A stretch of 64,000 nucleotides of DNA from JAJPHF01 sp035293805 (lineage in GTDB: Bacteria; Chloroflexota; UBA6077; JAJPHF01): NCBI GenBank assembly GCA_035293805.1, contig DATGMD010000051.1:62001-126000 (forward strand), written 5' to 3'. A program made the position numbers and the translations under genes. Below are positions 24,266 through 31,494 of the stretch, piece by piece (the stretch's first letter is position 1; each line of letters begins with the position of its first letter). A model generated the notes under the pieces. It was given only the letters and a program-made list of their open reading frames with translations. It was not told where the DNA came from and ran no database searches.

Positions 24266-24426
24266 CTCCCTCTCCCTCTGCGGGAGGGCTGGCGTGAGGT
24301 CGTCCCTCCCCCTCTCCCCCTGGGAGAGGGCTGGGGTGAGGGCATCGTACTCCCTCTCCCCCTGGGAGAGGGCCGGGGTGAGGGCATCGTACTCCCTCTC
24401 TCCCTGGGAGAGGGCCGGGGTGAGGG
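24266..24426. repeat. Four tandem copies of a 42-base palindromic repeat
   Basis: Units contain CCCTCTCCCCCTGGGAGAGGG followed by GGGGTGAGGG and a spacer GCATCGTAC. The last three copies are in exact 42-base register; the first is divergent. Each unit can form a hairpin. A single copy is found at 59818-59850. This is a dispersed intergenic repeat, not CRISPR: spacers are identical. It fills most of the 24103-24463 gap, where no gene is seen. Confidence 0.85.
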
Positions 24427-24463
24427 CGCGCCCCGGCAACTGAGCCGCCGGGCCGAAGCGGTA

Positions 24464-25309
24464 CTACAGCGCGTCCGAAGCCCGTTGCTCCCCGTCCGGC
24501 TCGGCCGCATCCGGCGGCTCCTCCACCGGCGCGGCGGGACCCCCCAGGCGGCGGGCGAAGGTGAGGAAGCCCGTATGACCGACCATCTGCTGCACCGGGC
24601 GCACGCTTTGCCCCTGCACGTGCCAGGGACGGTACAGCGTCTCCAGCGTCTCCACGTCGCCGAAACCGTGCGCCCGCAGCGCCTGCACGGTCGCCTGCAC
24701 CTGCGTGGTGGACGGCGAGTAGGCGCACAGGAAGCCGCCCGGGCGCAGCGCCTCGGCGGCGGACGCGACCACCTGCCAGGGCTCGGGCAGGTCGAGCAGC
24801 ACGCGGTCCAGGTCGCGCTCGTCGATGCCCTGATAGGTGTCGCGCTCGTGGATCACCAGGTTGGGGCACTCGCCCAGGAACGCCTCCACGTTTGCCCGCG
24901 CGCGTGCGATGAACTCGGGGCGCTGCTCGTAGGCGATGACGCGCCCGCTTGGCCCGACCGCGCGCAGGAGCGCCAGGGTGAGCGCCCCCGAGCCGACGCC
25001 CGACTCGAACACGGTCGCGCCCGGATAGATGTCGGCCCAGAGCAGGATCGCCGCGATGTCCTTCGGGTAGATGATCGCCGTCGACCGCGGCATCTGCATG
25101 ATGTGGTCGACCAGGCGTGGACGGTAGGCCACCAGCCGGTAGCCCTTCGAGGTATCCACCTCCACGCCCTCGTCGGCGCCGATCAGCGCGTCGTGGCCGA
25201 CGTGCCCCCCGTGGAAGTGGAAAGTCGCCCCCGGCTGCAGGTGGACCATGTAGCGCTTGTCCCGGCGATCGACCAGCATGATCGTCTCGCCAGGGGCCAA
25301 AGGCGGCAC
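24464..25309 (-). CDS. trmI: tRNA (adenine(58)-N1)-methyltransferase TrmI
   Basis: A 281-residue TrmI-type enzyme. It has the N-terminal beta domain (GETIMLVDRRDKRYMVHLQP), then GYRLVAYRPRLVDHIMQMPR and a Rossmann methyltransferase core with SAM motif ESGVGSGALTLAL, LLDLPEPWQVV and GGFLCAYSPSTTQVQ. It makes m1A58 in the tRNA T loop. In Thermus this modification cooperates with 2-thiolation of residue 54. Here the gene is directly downstream of ttuA (GTG three bases after the ttuA stop), which supports a T-loop modification operon. The C-terminus beyond about residue 255 is an acidic, low-complexity tail. Confidence 0.93.
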   Translation of the reverse strand: MPPLAPGETIMLVDRRDKRYMVHLQPGATFHFHGGHVGHDALIGADEGVEVDTSKGYRLVAYRPRLVDHIMQMPRSTAIIYPKDIAAILLWADIYPGATVFESGVGSGALTLALLRAVGPSGRVIAYEQRPEFIARARANVEAFLGECPNLVIHERDTYQGIDERDLDRVLLDLPEPWQVVASAAEALRPGGFLCAYSPSTTQVQATVQALRAHGFGDVETLETLYRPWHVQGQSVRPVQQMVGHTGFLTFARRLGGPAAPVEEPPDAAEPDGEQRASDAL

Positions 25310-25312
25310 GAG

Positions 25313-26518
25313 TTAACCTAACCCCCCCGGCCCCCATTCCCTCCGAAGGAAGGGGGGCGCCGGCTCCGCCGAGGCCGGGCCTTCGTTGTCCCTGTGCAGG
25401 GACGGCAGAGCCGGTGCAGCCGACGCCGAGTCGGTCGCATCCACAAGCGGGAGAGGGACTGGCGGAGCCGCTGCCGTCGCGGGTGCTCCCCCTTCCCGCA
25501 TCGGGAGGGGGACCGGGGGGGTAGCCCCCTCCTCCCCCATTTCCCGCACCGGCAGGGCGGCCGGGGGGGTAGGTCCCCCGCTGGGCCAGCGCTTCGGGCG
25601 GCGGCCGCGCCCCCGCCGCTGGGGCGGCCGCGCCACCTCTTCCCGCAGGCGGCAGAAGGCGCACAGCGGCGTGGTCGTCGGCTGGCCGCAGCGCTCGCAC
25701 GCGTGCAGCGCCACCTCTTCCTGCGCGTGGAACAGCGGCTGCGCGTGCTCCAGGAAGCCCATCAGGAACGCCTGCTTGCTGCCCGGCGAGGCGGCTTCGA
25801 GCTGGTTCAGCAGGTCCTTGTAGAACAGCGACTTCGCGCCCACCGCGTTCGGGCACTCGTCCACGATGTAGTCGATGCCCCGCAGGATGGCGTAGGCGGC
25901 CGTCTCGCGCTCGGCCAGGCGGAACAGCGGCTTCACCTTCTTGACCAGGCCGTTCTCCTCGGGGAGCACCGGCGCCTGCCGCCCGAGATAGCCGGTCTGC
26001 CAGCGCAGCACGTTGCCGAACAGCGTCGCCGCCTCGTCGTCCAAGTTGTGGCCGGTCGCGATCACCCCAAACCCGTTGTCGAGCGCCACCTTGTTGAACA
26101 GGTACCGCTTGCTCAGCCCGCAGGCCGAGCAGGCCGGGCGCCGCGTGCGCTGCGCCGTCTCCGAGATGCCCAGCCCGTACTCGGCCTCCAGGTCCACGAC
26201 GAGCAGCTTGGCGTTGCGCGCCGCGGCGAACGTCTCGCACTTCTCGCGCGACGGCTCGGAGTAGCCGGGGATGCCCAGGCCGATGTAGAAGCCGGTCGTC
26301 TCGTAGCCCAGCTCCAGCAGCGCGTCCCACAGCGCCAGGCTGTCCTTGCCGCCCGACACCGCCACCAGCACCGGCTCCTCGCGCCGGAACATCTTCTCGT
26401 GCTCGACGGCGCGCACGACCTGGTCGCGGAAGAAGCCGAGGAAGCACTCCTCGCAGAACGCCGCGTTGTGGCGCCGGATCTCCAGGCAGGCGTCCTGCCG
26501 ACACTTCGTGCAGCGCAC
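25313..26518 (-). CDS. ttuA: tRNA-5-methyluridine(54) 2-sulfurtransferase TtuA, with repeat-derived C-terminal tail
   Basis: A 401-residue TtuA/Ncs6-type enzyme that thiolates ribothymidine-54 of tRNA. It has an N-terminal zinc-binding region (Cys3, Cys6, Cys22, Cys25), a PP-loop SGGKDS (55-60), the iron-sulfur ligands Cys130, Cys133 and Cys222 (numbering that matches my recollection of the Thermus enzyme) and a C-terminal zinc site (Cys274, Cys277, Cys286, Cys289). The GTG at 26518 overlaps the ttuB stop (TAGTG) and gives the short family N-terminus. Residues about 297-401 are Pro/Gly/Ala-rich and encoded by several palindromic repeats; normal TtuA ends near 320. The tail is probably disordered and acquired by repeat insertion. 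Confidence 0.92.
   Translation of the reverse strand: MRCTKCRQDACLEIRRHNAAFCEECFLGFFRDQVVRAVEHEKMFRREEPVLVAVSGGKDSLALWDALLELGYETTGFYIGLGIPGYSEPSREKCETFAAARNAKLLVVDLEAEYGLGISETAQRTRRPACSACGLSKRYLFNKVALDNGFGVIATGHNLDDEAATLFGNVLRWQTGYLGRQAPVLPEENGLVKKVKPLFRLAERETAAYAILRGIDYIVDECPNAVGAKSLFYKDLLNQLEAASPGSKQAFLMGFLEHAQPLFHAQEEVALHACERCGQPTTTPLCAFCRLREEVARPPQRRGRGRRPKRWPSGGPTPPAALPVREMGEEGATPPVPLPMREGGAPATAAAPPVPLPLVDATDSASAAPALPSLHRDNEGPASAEPAPPFLRREWGPGGLG
25319..25580. repeat. Cluster of GC-rich palindromic repeats inside the 3' end of ttuA
   Basis: At least three elements of the type CCCCC-TTCC...GGAAGGGGG...CCGGGGGGGTAG lie at about 25319-25360, 25486-25522 and 25527-25580. Relatives occur at 46775-46812 and 57965-58063. 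All are in the ttuA reading frame and encode its Pro/Gly-rich tail. Confidence 0.7.
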
Positions 26519-26739
26519 TAGCGCACTCCCCACGCGTGCTGGGCGCCGCCCGAGATGACCGGCCGCACCTCCACGGTGTCGGCGTCTTCCAGCTGCGCGT
26601 CGCGCGTCAGCAGCCGGTTGTCGCGGATGACCAGGTACGCCTCCGGTTGCAGGCCCAGCTCACGCAGCAGGTCGCCCACGCGGCGACGCCCCGCGACCGC
26701 CACCTCGCGGCGCTCGGGATGCCGCAGGATCACCTTCAC
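26518..26739 (-). CDS. ttuB: TtuB-like ubiquitin-fold sulfur carrier with an extra tail after Gly-Gly
   Basis: A 73-residue beta-grasp protein, VKVILRHPERREVAVAG through DNRLLTRDAQLEDADTVEV to RPVISGG. Thermus TtuB is about 65 residues and ends in the same SGG, whose C-terminal glycine is activated as a thiocarboxylate. Here the Gly-Gly (64-65) is followed by eight more residues (AQHAWGVR), because the frame continues into the ttuA start. The carrier would need trimming to act, as ubiquitin precursors do. The GTG at 26739 has a GGAGAG site; an upstream GTG at 26772 is possible. It is the first gene of ttuB-ttuA-trmI. Confidence 0.85.
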   Translation of the reverse strand: MKVILRHPERREVAVAGRRRVGDLLRELGLQPEAYLVIRDNRLLTRDAQLEDADTVEVRPVISGGAQHAWGVR

Positions 26740-26926
26740 CGCTTCGCTCTCCTTCGCTCCGGCCCGCTCCACGAGACGCCAGAGCCCACCGGGGATTGTA
26801 CCAGAGCGCGCGACTGGCCACCTGGCCGACCGAGCGGTGACCAGGTGGCCAACACCGCCCTAATCCGAGCGGCGCGCGTGAGCTACATCACCTACCTCCC
26901 GACTCCCTTCCGGGGTAGGTCCGTCC

Positions 26927-27466
26927 TCAGAACGTCGGCGTCGCGTCCGCGGGCAGCGGCACGTCGAAGCTGTTGATCAGGTAGCCGATCGTCGTGTAGT
27001 GGCCGACGAGGGCCACCAGCTCCACGAGCTGCTGCTGGCCCAGCTCCGCCAGCCCGCGGTCGAACAGGTCCTTCGGCAGCGAGCGCGTGCGCAGCAGCGA
27101 GTGCGCCAGCTCGACCAGCAGCCGCTCGTGCGGCGTGAGGTCGCTCAGGTCGCCCTGGGCGCGCAGCGTCTCGATCACCGCCTCGCGCACGCCCGCCTCG
27201 CGCCCGCGGACCTCGTGCCGGTACCAGGCGTAGCGCGCGCCCGCCTCGCGGGCGACCGCCATGATGACGATCTCGCGGTCGGCGTCCGGCAACGCCCCGT
27301 CGAAGCGGAAGTAGTCCTCCGTCGCGCGCTCGCAGTCGGCTAGCTTCGGCACGTGGATCAGCACGCCGTACGGCCCGCCCACACCGTGGCGGTTGGCGGC
27401 GATGCGGTCCCACACCGCCTGGTTCTCCGGCGATAGCTCCTCGCGGGTCACCTGGGGCAGCCTCAT
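26927..27466 (-). CDS. Carboxymuconolactone decarboxylase family protein
   Basis: A 179-residue AhpD-like/CMD protein (RLPQVTREELSPENQAVWDR, DREIVIMAVAREAGARYAWY, LTPHERLLVELAHSL, ELVALVGHYTTIGYLINSF). The CxxC pair that AhpD peroxidases use is absent; at the corresponding place the sequence reads EAGARYAWYRHE. A decarboxylase or isomerase-type role on a lactone or other ring product is therefore likelier than peroxidase activity. The ATG has a strong GGAGGAG site. It is divergent from the alpha/beta hydrolase 136 bases away. The two may belong to one degradative pathway, which is inference. Confidence 0.85.
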   Translation of the reverse strand: MRLPQVTREELSPENQAVWDRIAANRHGVGGPYGVLIHVPKLADCERATEDYFRFDGALPDADREIVIMAVAREAGARYAWYRHEVRGREAGVREAVIETLRAQGDLSDLTPHERLLVELAHSLLRTRSLPKDLFDRGLAELGQQQLVELVALVGHYTTIGYLINSFDVPLPADATPTF

Positions 27467-27559
27467 GCGCTCCTCCTTACTGCATGCTCGCGGCCGGGAG
27501 TGTACCGTACCCGGCGCTGCCGCGCCGCCGCGCAACGCCTGGCCCGTAGCCGCGGCGTG

Positions 27560-27568
27560 TGCTATGCT
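27560..27568 (+). promoter_or_regulatory. Extended -10 element of the hydrolase gene
   Basis: TGC-TATGCT, 34 bases upstream of the ATG at 27603. No clear -35 element, as usual for extended -10 promoters. Confidence 0.45.
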
Positions 27569-27602
27569 CGCTATCCCGCGACTGGGTGATGAGGAGGGCG
27601 CG

Positions 27603-28451
27603 ATGGCGAGCGGAGTGCGGATCGAGCAGGGGATCGAGTACGCGCGGCACGACGGCGTCGCGCTGCTCGGCGATCTCTACGCGCCGGCGGCGCCCGGCAC
27701 TTATCCGGCCCTGGTCCTGGTCCACGGCGGCGCCTGGCAGCGCGGCTCGCGCGACTTCTACCAGTACTGGGGCGCCTACCTCGCCGAGCACGGCTACGTT
27801 GCTTTCGCCGTCGACTACCGGCTGGCCACCCCCGAGCAGCCCACCTATCCTCAGAACGTCTACGACGTGAAGGCGGCCATCCAGTTCGTGCGCGGGCGCG
27901 GCGCGGCGCTGAAGGTCGAGCCCAGCCGCATCGGCCTGATGGGCGACTCGGCGGGCGGCCACCTGTCGGCGCTGTGCGCCATGTCGGGCGACTCGCCCAA
28001 GTACGCCAGCCTCTACCGCGACGACCCCTACTACGACGTGAGCCGCCACGTGAGCGTCGCCGTGCCCGTCTACGGCGTGCTCGACCTCCTGCAGCAGTGG
28101 GAGCACGACCAGCTCTGCCGCGGCAGCGACTGCATCACCGAGCGCTACCTCGGTGGCACGCCCATGACGATTCGTGATACCTACTACGAGGCGTCGCCCA
28201 TCAACTGGGCCACGGTCCACCACAACCAGCCGGCGTTCCTCGTCGTCTGGGGCACGGAAGACGACATCGTGGACCCGGCCACGCAGTCGGTGTCGTTCGT
28301 GACGGCGCTGAAGCGCGCCGACTTCTACGTGCGCACCGTGCCCGTGCTCGGCGCCCCCCACTTCTGGGTCCGCGACCCGTTCGACGACCCGATGAGCTAC
28401 CCGGCGTTTCTCGCCCCGCGCCTCCTCCGCTTCCTCGCCGAGCGACTATAG
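27603..28451 (+). CDS. Alpha/beta hydrolase (esterase/lipase, HSL-like)
   Basis: A 282-residue alpha/beta hydrolase. The oxyanion-hole HGGAW (41-45) and the nucleophile elbow GDSAGG (Ser116) are those of carboxylesterases of the hormone-sensitive-lipase type. A catalytic Asp is likely in GTEDDIVDP and His in GAPHFW. There is no signal peptide, so it is cytoplasmic. The ATG follows GAGGAGGG. A cluster of degenerate inverted repeats (28452-28530) follows the gene. The substrate is unknown. Confidence 0.87.
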   Translation: MASGVRIEQGIEYARHDGVALLGDLYAPAAPGTYPALVLVHGGAWQRGSRDFYQYWGAYLAEHGYVAFAVDYRLATPEQPTYPQNVYDVKAAIQFVRGRGAALKVEPSRIGLMGDSAGGHLSALCAMSGDSPKYASLYRDDPYYDVSRHVSVAVPVYGVLDLLQQWEHDQLCRGSDCITERYLGGTPMTIRDTYYEASPINWATVHHNQPAFLVVWGTEDDIVDPATQSVSFVTALKRADFYVRTVPVLGAPHFWVRDPFDDPMSYPAFLAPRLLRFLAERL

Positions 28452-28530
28452 ACAGGGAATAGGGGCTGGGGGGATAGGGGATAGAGCTTGAGCGCTTCTC
28501 CAACCCCTAGCCCCCAATCCCTATCCCCCG
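28452..28530. repeat. Inverted repeat of the AGGGGCTAGGGG family
   Basis: GGGAATAGGGGCTGGGGGGA (28455 on) pairs imperfectly with CCCCTAGCCCCCAATCCC (28504 on). It lies between convergent genes and may act as a terminator. A related element is inserted in the methyltransferase gene at 32571-32645. Confidence 0.7.
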
Positions 28531-28537
28531 CGCGGCG

Positions 28538-29053
28538 CTAGCCGTGCGAGGCGCGGTGGGCGCGGGCCAGCTCGGCGTAGTGCGCGGCGCTGTGCAGGAT
28601 CGCCGCGTACTCGGCGTCCGTCACCTCGCGCACCACGCGCCCGGGCGTGCCCAGCACCAGCGAGCGCGGCGGAATCGTCCGCCCCTCGGGCACCAGCGCG
28701 CCCGCCCCGATGATGCTGCCCTCGCCCACGGTCACCCCCGACAGGATCACCGCCTGCATGCCCACGAGCACGCGCGGCGCGATCCGTGCCGCGTGGATGA
28801 TCGCCGCGTGCCCCACCGTCACGTCCTCGCCCACGTCGGTCGGCTCGTCCTGGTCCACGTGGACGATCACGCCGTCCTGCAAGTTCGCTCGTCGCCCAAT
28901 CGTGATCGACGACGTGTCGCCGCGCAGCACCGCGTTGAACCAGATGCTGCTCTCCGGCCCCAGCGTCACGTCGCCGATGACCCAGGCGCCCGGCGCCACG
29001 TAGGCGTCCGTGGCCACGCGCGGGGTGTGGCTCTCGAAGGGGAGCAACGACAC
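28538..29053 (-). CDS. Gamma-type carbonic anhydrase-like protein (left-handed beta-helix)
   Basis: A 171-residue hexapeptide-repeat protein. The three zinc histidines of gamma carbonic anhydrases are present: His65 (DGVIVHVD), His82 and His87 (VGHAAIIHAA). Other marks: NAVLRGDTSSITIG and LVPEGRTIPPRSLVLGTPGRV. Such proteins hydrate CO2 or act as acyltransferase-like assembly factors. The GTG at 29053 follows GGGAGGTAAG and gives the normal family N-terminus. It begins four bases after the kinase stop, so it is in the same transcript as the PknB-type kinase. Confidence 0.88.
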   Translation of the reverse strand: MSLLPFESHTPRVATDAYVAPGAWVIGDVTLGPESSIWFNAVLRGDTSSITIGRRANLQDGVIVHVDQDEPTDVGEDVTVGHAAIIHAARIAPRVLVGMQAVILSGVTVGEGSIIGAGALVPEGRTIPPRSLVLGTPGRVVREVTDAEYAAILHSAAHYAELARAHRASHG

Positions 29054-29057
29054 GACC

Positions 29058-30545
29058 TTACCTCCCGCGCACCGCGTCCGGTGCGCCACACGACTGGCTG
29101 CCTGAGGATGCGGTGGCCGCGCAGGCCCCCGGCGGGCCGCGTGGCGTGAGCCGCGGCGCGAGCGCCTCGCGCGCCGCGCGCAGGCCCGCCTCGGCCAGCC
29201 CCGCCGCCTCGTCGCGCAGCGCGGCGCCCACGTCGTCCCCCGTCGGCATGCGCGCCACGACGCCACCCGCGGGGATCGGCACCAGCGTCCGAGCGGCAGT
29301 GGCCCACAGGTCGGGCACGGCGCGCAGCGTGGTCACGACCGTCGCGGCCGCGCTCGGCGCGACCGCGCCGCTGGGCGCCACACGGGGCGTGGGCGCGGGC
29401 AGGCGCGTCCGGTACACCAGCATGCCCAGCGGCACGAGCCCCAGCACGCACAGCAGGCTGACGAGCCCGAGCAGCAGCAGCGGCCAGCGCGGGCTGGCGT
29501 AGCCGGTCGCCGCGGGCGGCGGCCGGGCGGGCAGCGGGGTAGTTGCGTACGGCGTCGCGTGCAGCGGCCGCGTGGGGCCGGTGGGCTGCGGCACCCCCGG
29601 CCGCGCGGCGGCCCAGGGGCTAGGCCCGAGCGATTGCCCCCATGTCCAGGGCGTGGTCGCCGCTTGATCCGGCGCGGCCCCCGGCGCGCTCGCGGGGCGG
29701 CCTGCCGTGTCCTCGACTGCCTCGCCGCGCGCAAACGCGCGCAGCGCCTCCGCGAGCGCCGCCGCGGTCTGGAAGCGCTCGCCCGGCGCCTTGGCCATGG
29801 CCCGCAAGACGATCGCCTCGAGCGCGGCGGGCACCTGCGGGTTCCAGGCGCGGGGCCGCGGCGGCTCGGCCTCGATGTGCTGGAGCGCGATCGCCAGCGG
29901 CGAGTCGCCCTCGTACGGCAGTTGCCCCGTACACATCTCGTACAGCACGACGCCGAGCGCGTAGATGTCGCTGAGCGGCGTGGCGCTCTCGCCGCGCGCC
30001 ACCTCGGGCGCGAGGTAATCGGCGGTGCCGAGCACCGTCCCCGTGCGCGTGGCCGACTCGGCCCCCAGCGCCAGCGCGATGCCGAAGTCGGCCAGCTTTA
30101 CCCGCCCCTCGGGCGTGAGCAGGATGTTCTGGGGCTTCACGTCGCGGTGGACGAGCCCGCGGCGGTGCGCGGCGTCCAGCGCGTCGGCCACCTGCGTGCC
30201 CACCTGCACGAGGTCCTCGGGCAGCAGCGGGGCCTCGCGGCGAATCAGGTCCTTCAGCGTCTCGCCGTCGACGAACTCCATGACGATGAAGCGCGTGCCC
30301 TCGTCCTCGCCCACGTCGTAAACGCCGACCAGGTTGGGGTGGGCCAGCGCGGCGGCGGCGCGCGCCTCGTTCTCGAAGCGCGCCACGAAGGCGGGATCGG
30401 ACGCGAAGGAGGGGAGAGGAATCTTGACAGCCACCCGCCGGCCGAGCAGCAGGTCTTCGCCGTCGTAGACGGTCGCCATGCCACCCGCGCCGACGCGGGC
30501 GTTCAGCTTGTAGCGAGCGAGCAGCACGCTGCCGACGTCGATCAT
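29058..30545 (-). CDS. Serine/threonine protein kinase, membrane-anchored (PknB type)
   Basis: A 495-residue kinase. Catalytic elements: GAGGMATVY loop, Lys41, HRDVKPQN (Asp135), DFG (153-155) and APE (180-182). A Pro/Ala-rich juxtamembrane linker (about 275-352) leads to one transmembrane helix (about 354-378) and a C-terminal extracellular part of about 115 residues without PASTA repeats. The outer part is low-complexity, so the signal it senses is unclear. The extended -10 element (TGG-TACAAT, 30556-30564) is so close to the ATG that the leader is only a few bases long, and no ribosome binding site is visible. It is followed by the carbonic anhydrase-like gene. Confidence 0.9.
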   Translation of the reverse strand: MIDVGSVLLARYKLNARVGAGGMATVYDGEDLLLGRRVAVKIPLPSFASDPAFVARFENEARAAAALAHPNLVGVYDVGEDEGTRFIVMEFVDGETLKDLIRREAPLLPEDLVQVGTQVADALDAAHRRGLVHRDVKPQNILLTPEGRVKLADFGIALALGAESATRTGTVLGTADYLAPEVARGESATPLSDIYALGVVLYEMCTGQLPYEGDSPLAIALQHIEAEPPRPRAWNPQVPAALEAIVLRAMAKAPGERFQTAAALAEALRAFARGEAVEDTAGRPASAPGAAPDQAATTPWTWGQSLGPSPWAAARPGVPQPTGPTRPLHATPYATTPLPARPPPAATGYASPRWPLLLLGLVSLLCVLGLVPLGMLVYRTRLPAPTPRVAPSGAVAPSAAATVVTTLRAVPDLWATAARTLVPIPAGGVVARMPTGDDVGAALRDEAAGLAEAGLRAAREALAPRLTPRGPPGACAATASSGSQSCGAPDAVRGR

Positions 30546-30555
30546 GGCGCCAAGG

Positions 30556-30564
30556 ATTGTACCA
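30556..30564 (-). promoter_or_regulatory. Extended -10 element of the kinase gene
   Basis: TGG-TACAAT on the minus strand, ending 10 bases before the ATG at 30545. Expected leader about five bases, without a ribosome binding site. Confidence 0.5.
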
Positions 30565-30688
30565 TAGCCGCCTTCCGCGCCCGACGATTACGTCGTCAAG
30601 CGACGCGGTTCGTCGTCGGCCCGACCAGCGGCGCGGGGCGCTGGGCGTCGCGAGGCAGCGCCGGGACGCTCGCGCCCGCCGGCTCCGG

Positions 30689-30793
30689 CTAGCAGCACGG
30701 CTCCTTGTAGCCGCAGTTCCGGCAGATGGCTTGCTTGCTCCCGGCGATCGCGACCATCGGGTAGCCGCACACGGGGCAGGGCTGCGTTTGCAC
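30689..30793 (-). CDS. 34-residue zinc-ribbon microprotein
   Basis: A very short gene reading VQTQPCPVCGYPMVAIAG then SKQAICRNCGYKEPCC. Two CxxC knuckles (Cys6/Cys9 and Cys24/Cys27) plus a terminal Cys-Cys pair make a compact zinc ribbon. The GTG is preceded by AAAGGAGAG at correct spacing, and the stop lies upstream of the kinase promoter. I do not recognise a named family. A role in binding nucleic acid, protein or metal is possible. It forms a minus-strand unit just upstream of the kinase. Confidence 0.65.
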   Translation of the reverse strand: MQTQPCPVCGYPMVAIAGSKQAICRNCGYKEPCC

Positions 30794-30921
30794 GGCGTCT
30801 CTCCTTTGCGGGCGGGTCGCCGGCATTCTAGCGCGCCCCCGCCGCGCCCGGCCGGCTTTGTGACGCCTCCGCCGCGAACCGGCTCCGTTCGCGAGATTTG
30901 GAAAATACCCGCCGGAACGTA

Positions 30922-30950
30922 TTGCAAACTGTCGACTAAGCGGCTATATT
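30922..30950 (+). promoter_or_regulatory. Sigma-70-type promoter of the zinc-ribbon gene
   Basis: TTGCAA (30922-30927), exactly 17 bases, TATATT (30945-30950). Transcription should start near 30957, leaving a leader of about 134 bases. The leader contains a GGGTCCG/CGGACCC hairpin (about 30985-31004). Confidence 0.75.
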
Positions 30951-31090
30951 GGGCGCGGCTCGCTGCAGTCCTGGCTGCGCGAGGGTCCGGCGACGCGGAC
31001 CCGCCTCCGCGGGCGCGCTTGTCCCGGCCTTAGGAGTGGGAAGCCCAGGCGATTCGCAGGGCGGACTGACCCGCCGCGTGGAGGTGTTCC

Positions 31091-31402
31091 TTGGCGTCGT
31101 ACGTTGACCGGGTATTGGTCTGTCGGGGGTGCGGCCGTGACTTCGTGTTCACGGCCGGCGAGCAGGAGTTCTACCAGCTCAAAGGGCTCCTCAACGAGCC
31201 GGGGCGCTGCCCCGAGTGCCGGGCGGCGCGCAAGGCCGAGCGCGGCGCCCTCGGGCCGACCGAGGCGCGCCCGCGCCGCGAGATGCACCCTGTCGTCTGC
31301 GCCGAGTGCGGCGCCGAGACGCTCGTGCCGTTCCTCCCGCGCGGCGACCGGCCCGTCTACTGCAGCCCGTGCTTCGAGCGCGTCCGCCTGGCGGCCCGCT
31401 AA
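31091..31402 (+). CDS. Double zinc-ribbon protein (zf-trcl type)
   Basis: A 103-residue protein with two zinc-binding modules. The first is LVCRGCGRDFVFTAGEQEFY...PGRCPECRAAR (two CxxC pairs, the probable zinc-binding domain found in many bacterial small proteins). The second is VVCAECGAETLVPFLPRGDR...YCSPCF. The family often occurs next to cold-shock proteins and may bind RNA or DNA; the function is not established. The TTG start follows GGAGGT. It has its own promoter and a long leader. A perfect 12-base-pair hairpin follows it. Confidence 0.85.
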   Translation: MASYVDRVLVCRGCGRDFVFTAGEQEFYQLKGLLNEPGRCPECRAARKAERGALGPTEARPRREMHPVVCAECGAETLVPFLPRGDRPVYCSPCFERVRLAAR

Positions 31403-31448
31403 ACTAGAACAGCGCCGGCACCGCGCGCGCCGGCCCGCGCGCAATCTG

Positions 31449-31476
31449 GAGAGGCCACCCCGCCGGGTGGCCTCTC
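31449..31476 (+). terminator. Hairpin between the zinc-ribbon and RidA-like genes
   Basis: A perfect 12-base-pair stem, GAGAGGCCACCC / GGGTGGCCTCTC, loop CGCC, with no T run. It sits 47 bases after the zinc-ribbon stop and 18 bases before the next ATG, so it could end transcription or affect translation of the RidA-like gene. Confidence 0.6.
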
Positions 31477-31494
31477 GCGCTGGAGGAGACGCCG

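Noticed and set aside
24266..24426. Possible CRISPR array
   Set aside because: The intervals between repeats are identical nine-base sequences, not unique spacers, and no cas gene is nearby. It is a tandem palindromic repeat.
26927..27466. Alkylhydroperoxidase D
   Set aside because: The protein has the AhpD-like fold but lacks the CxxC pair required for peroxidase activity, so only the broader family name is used.
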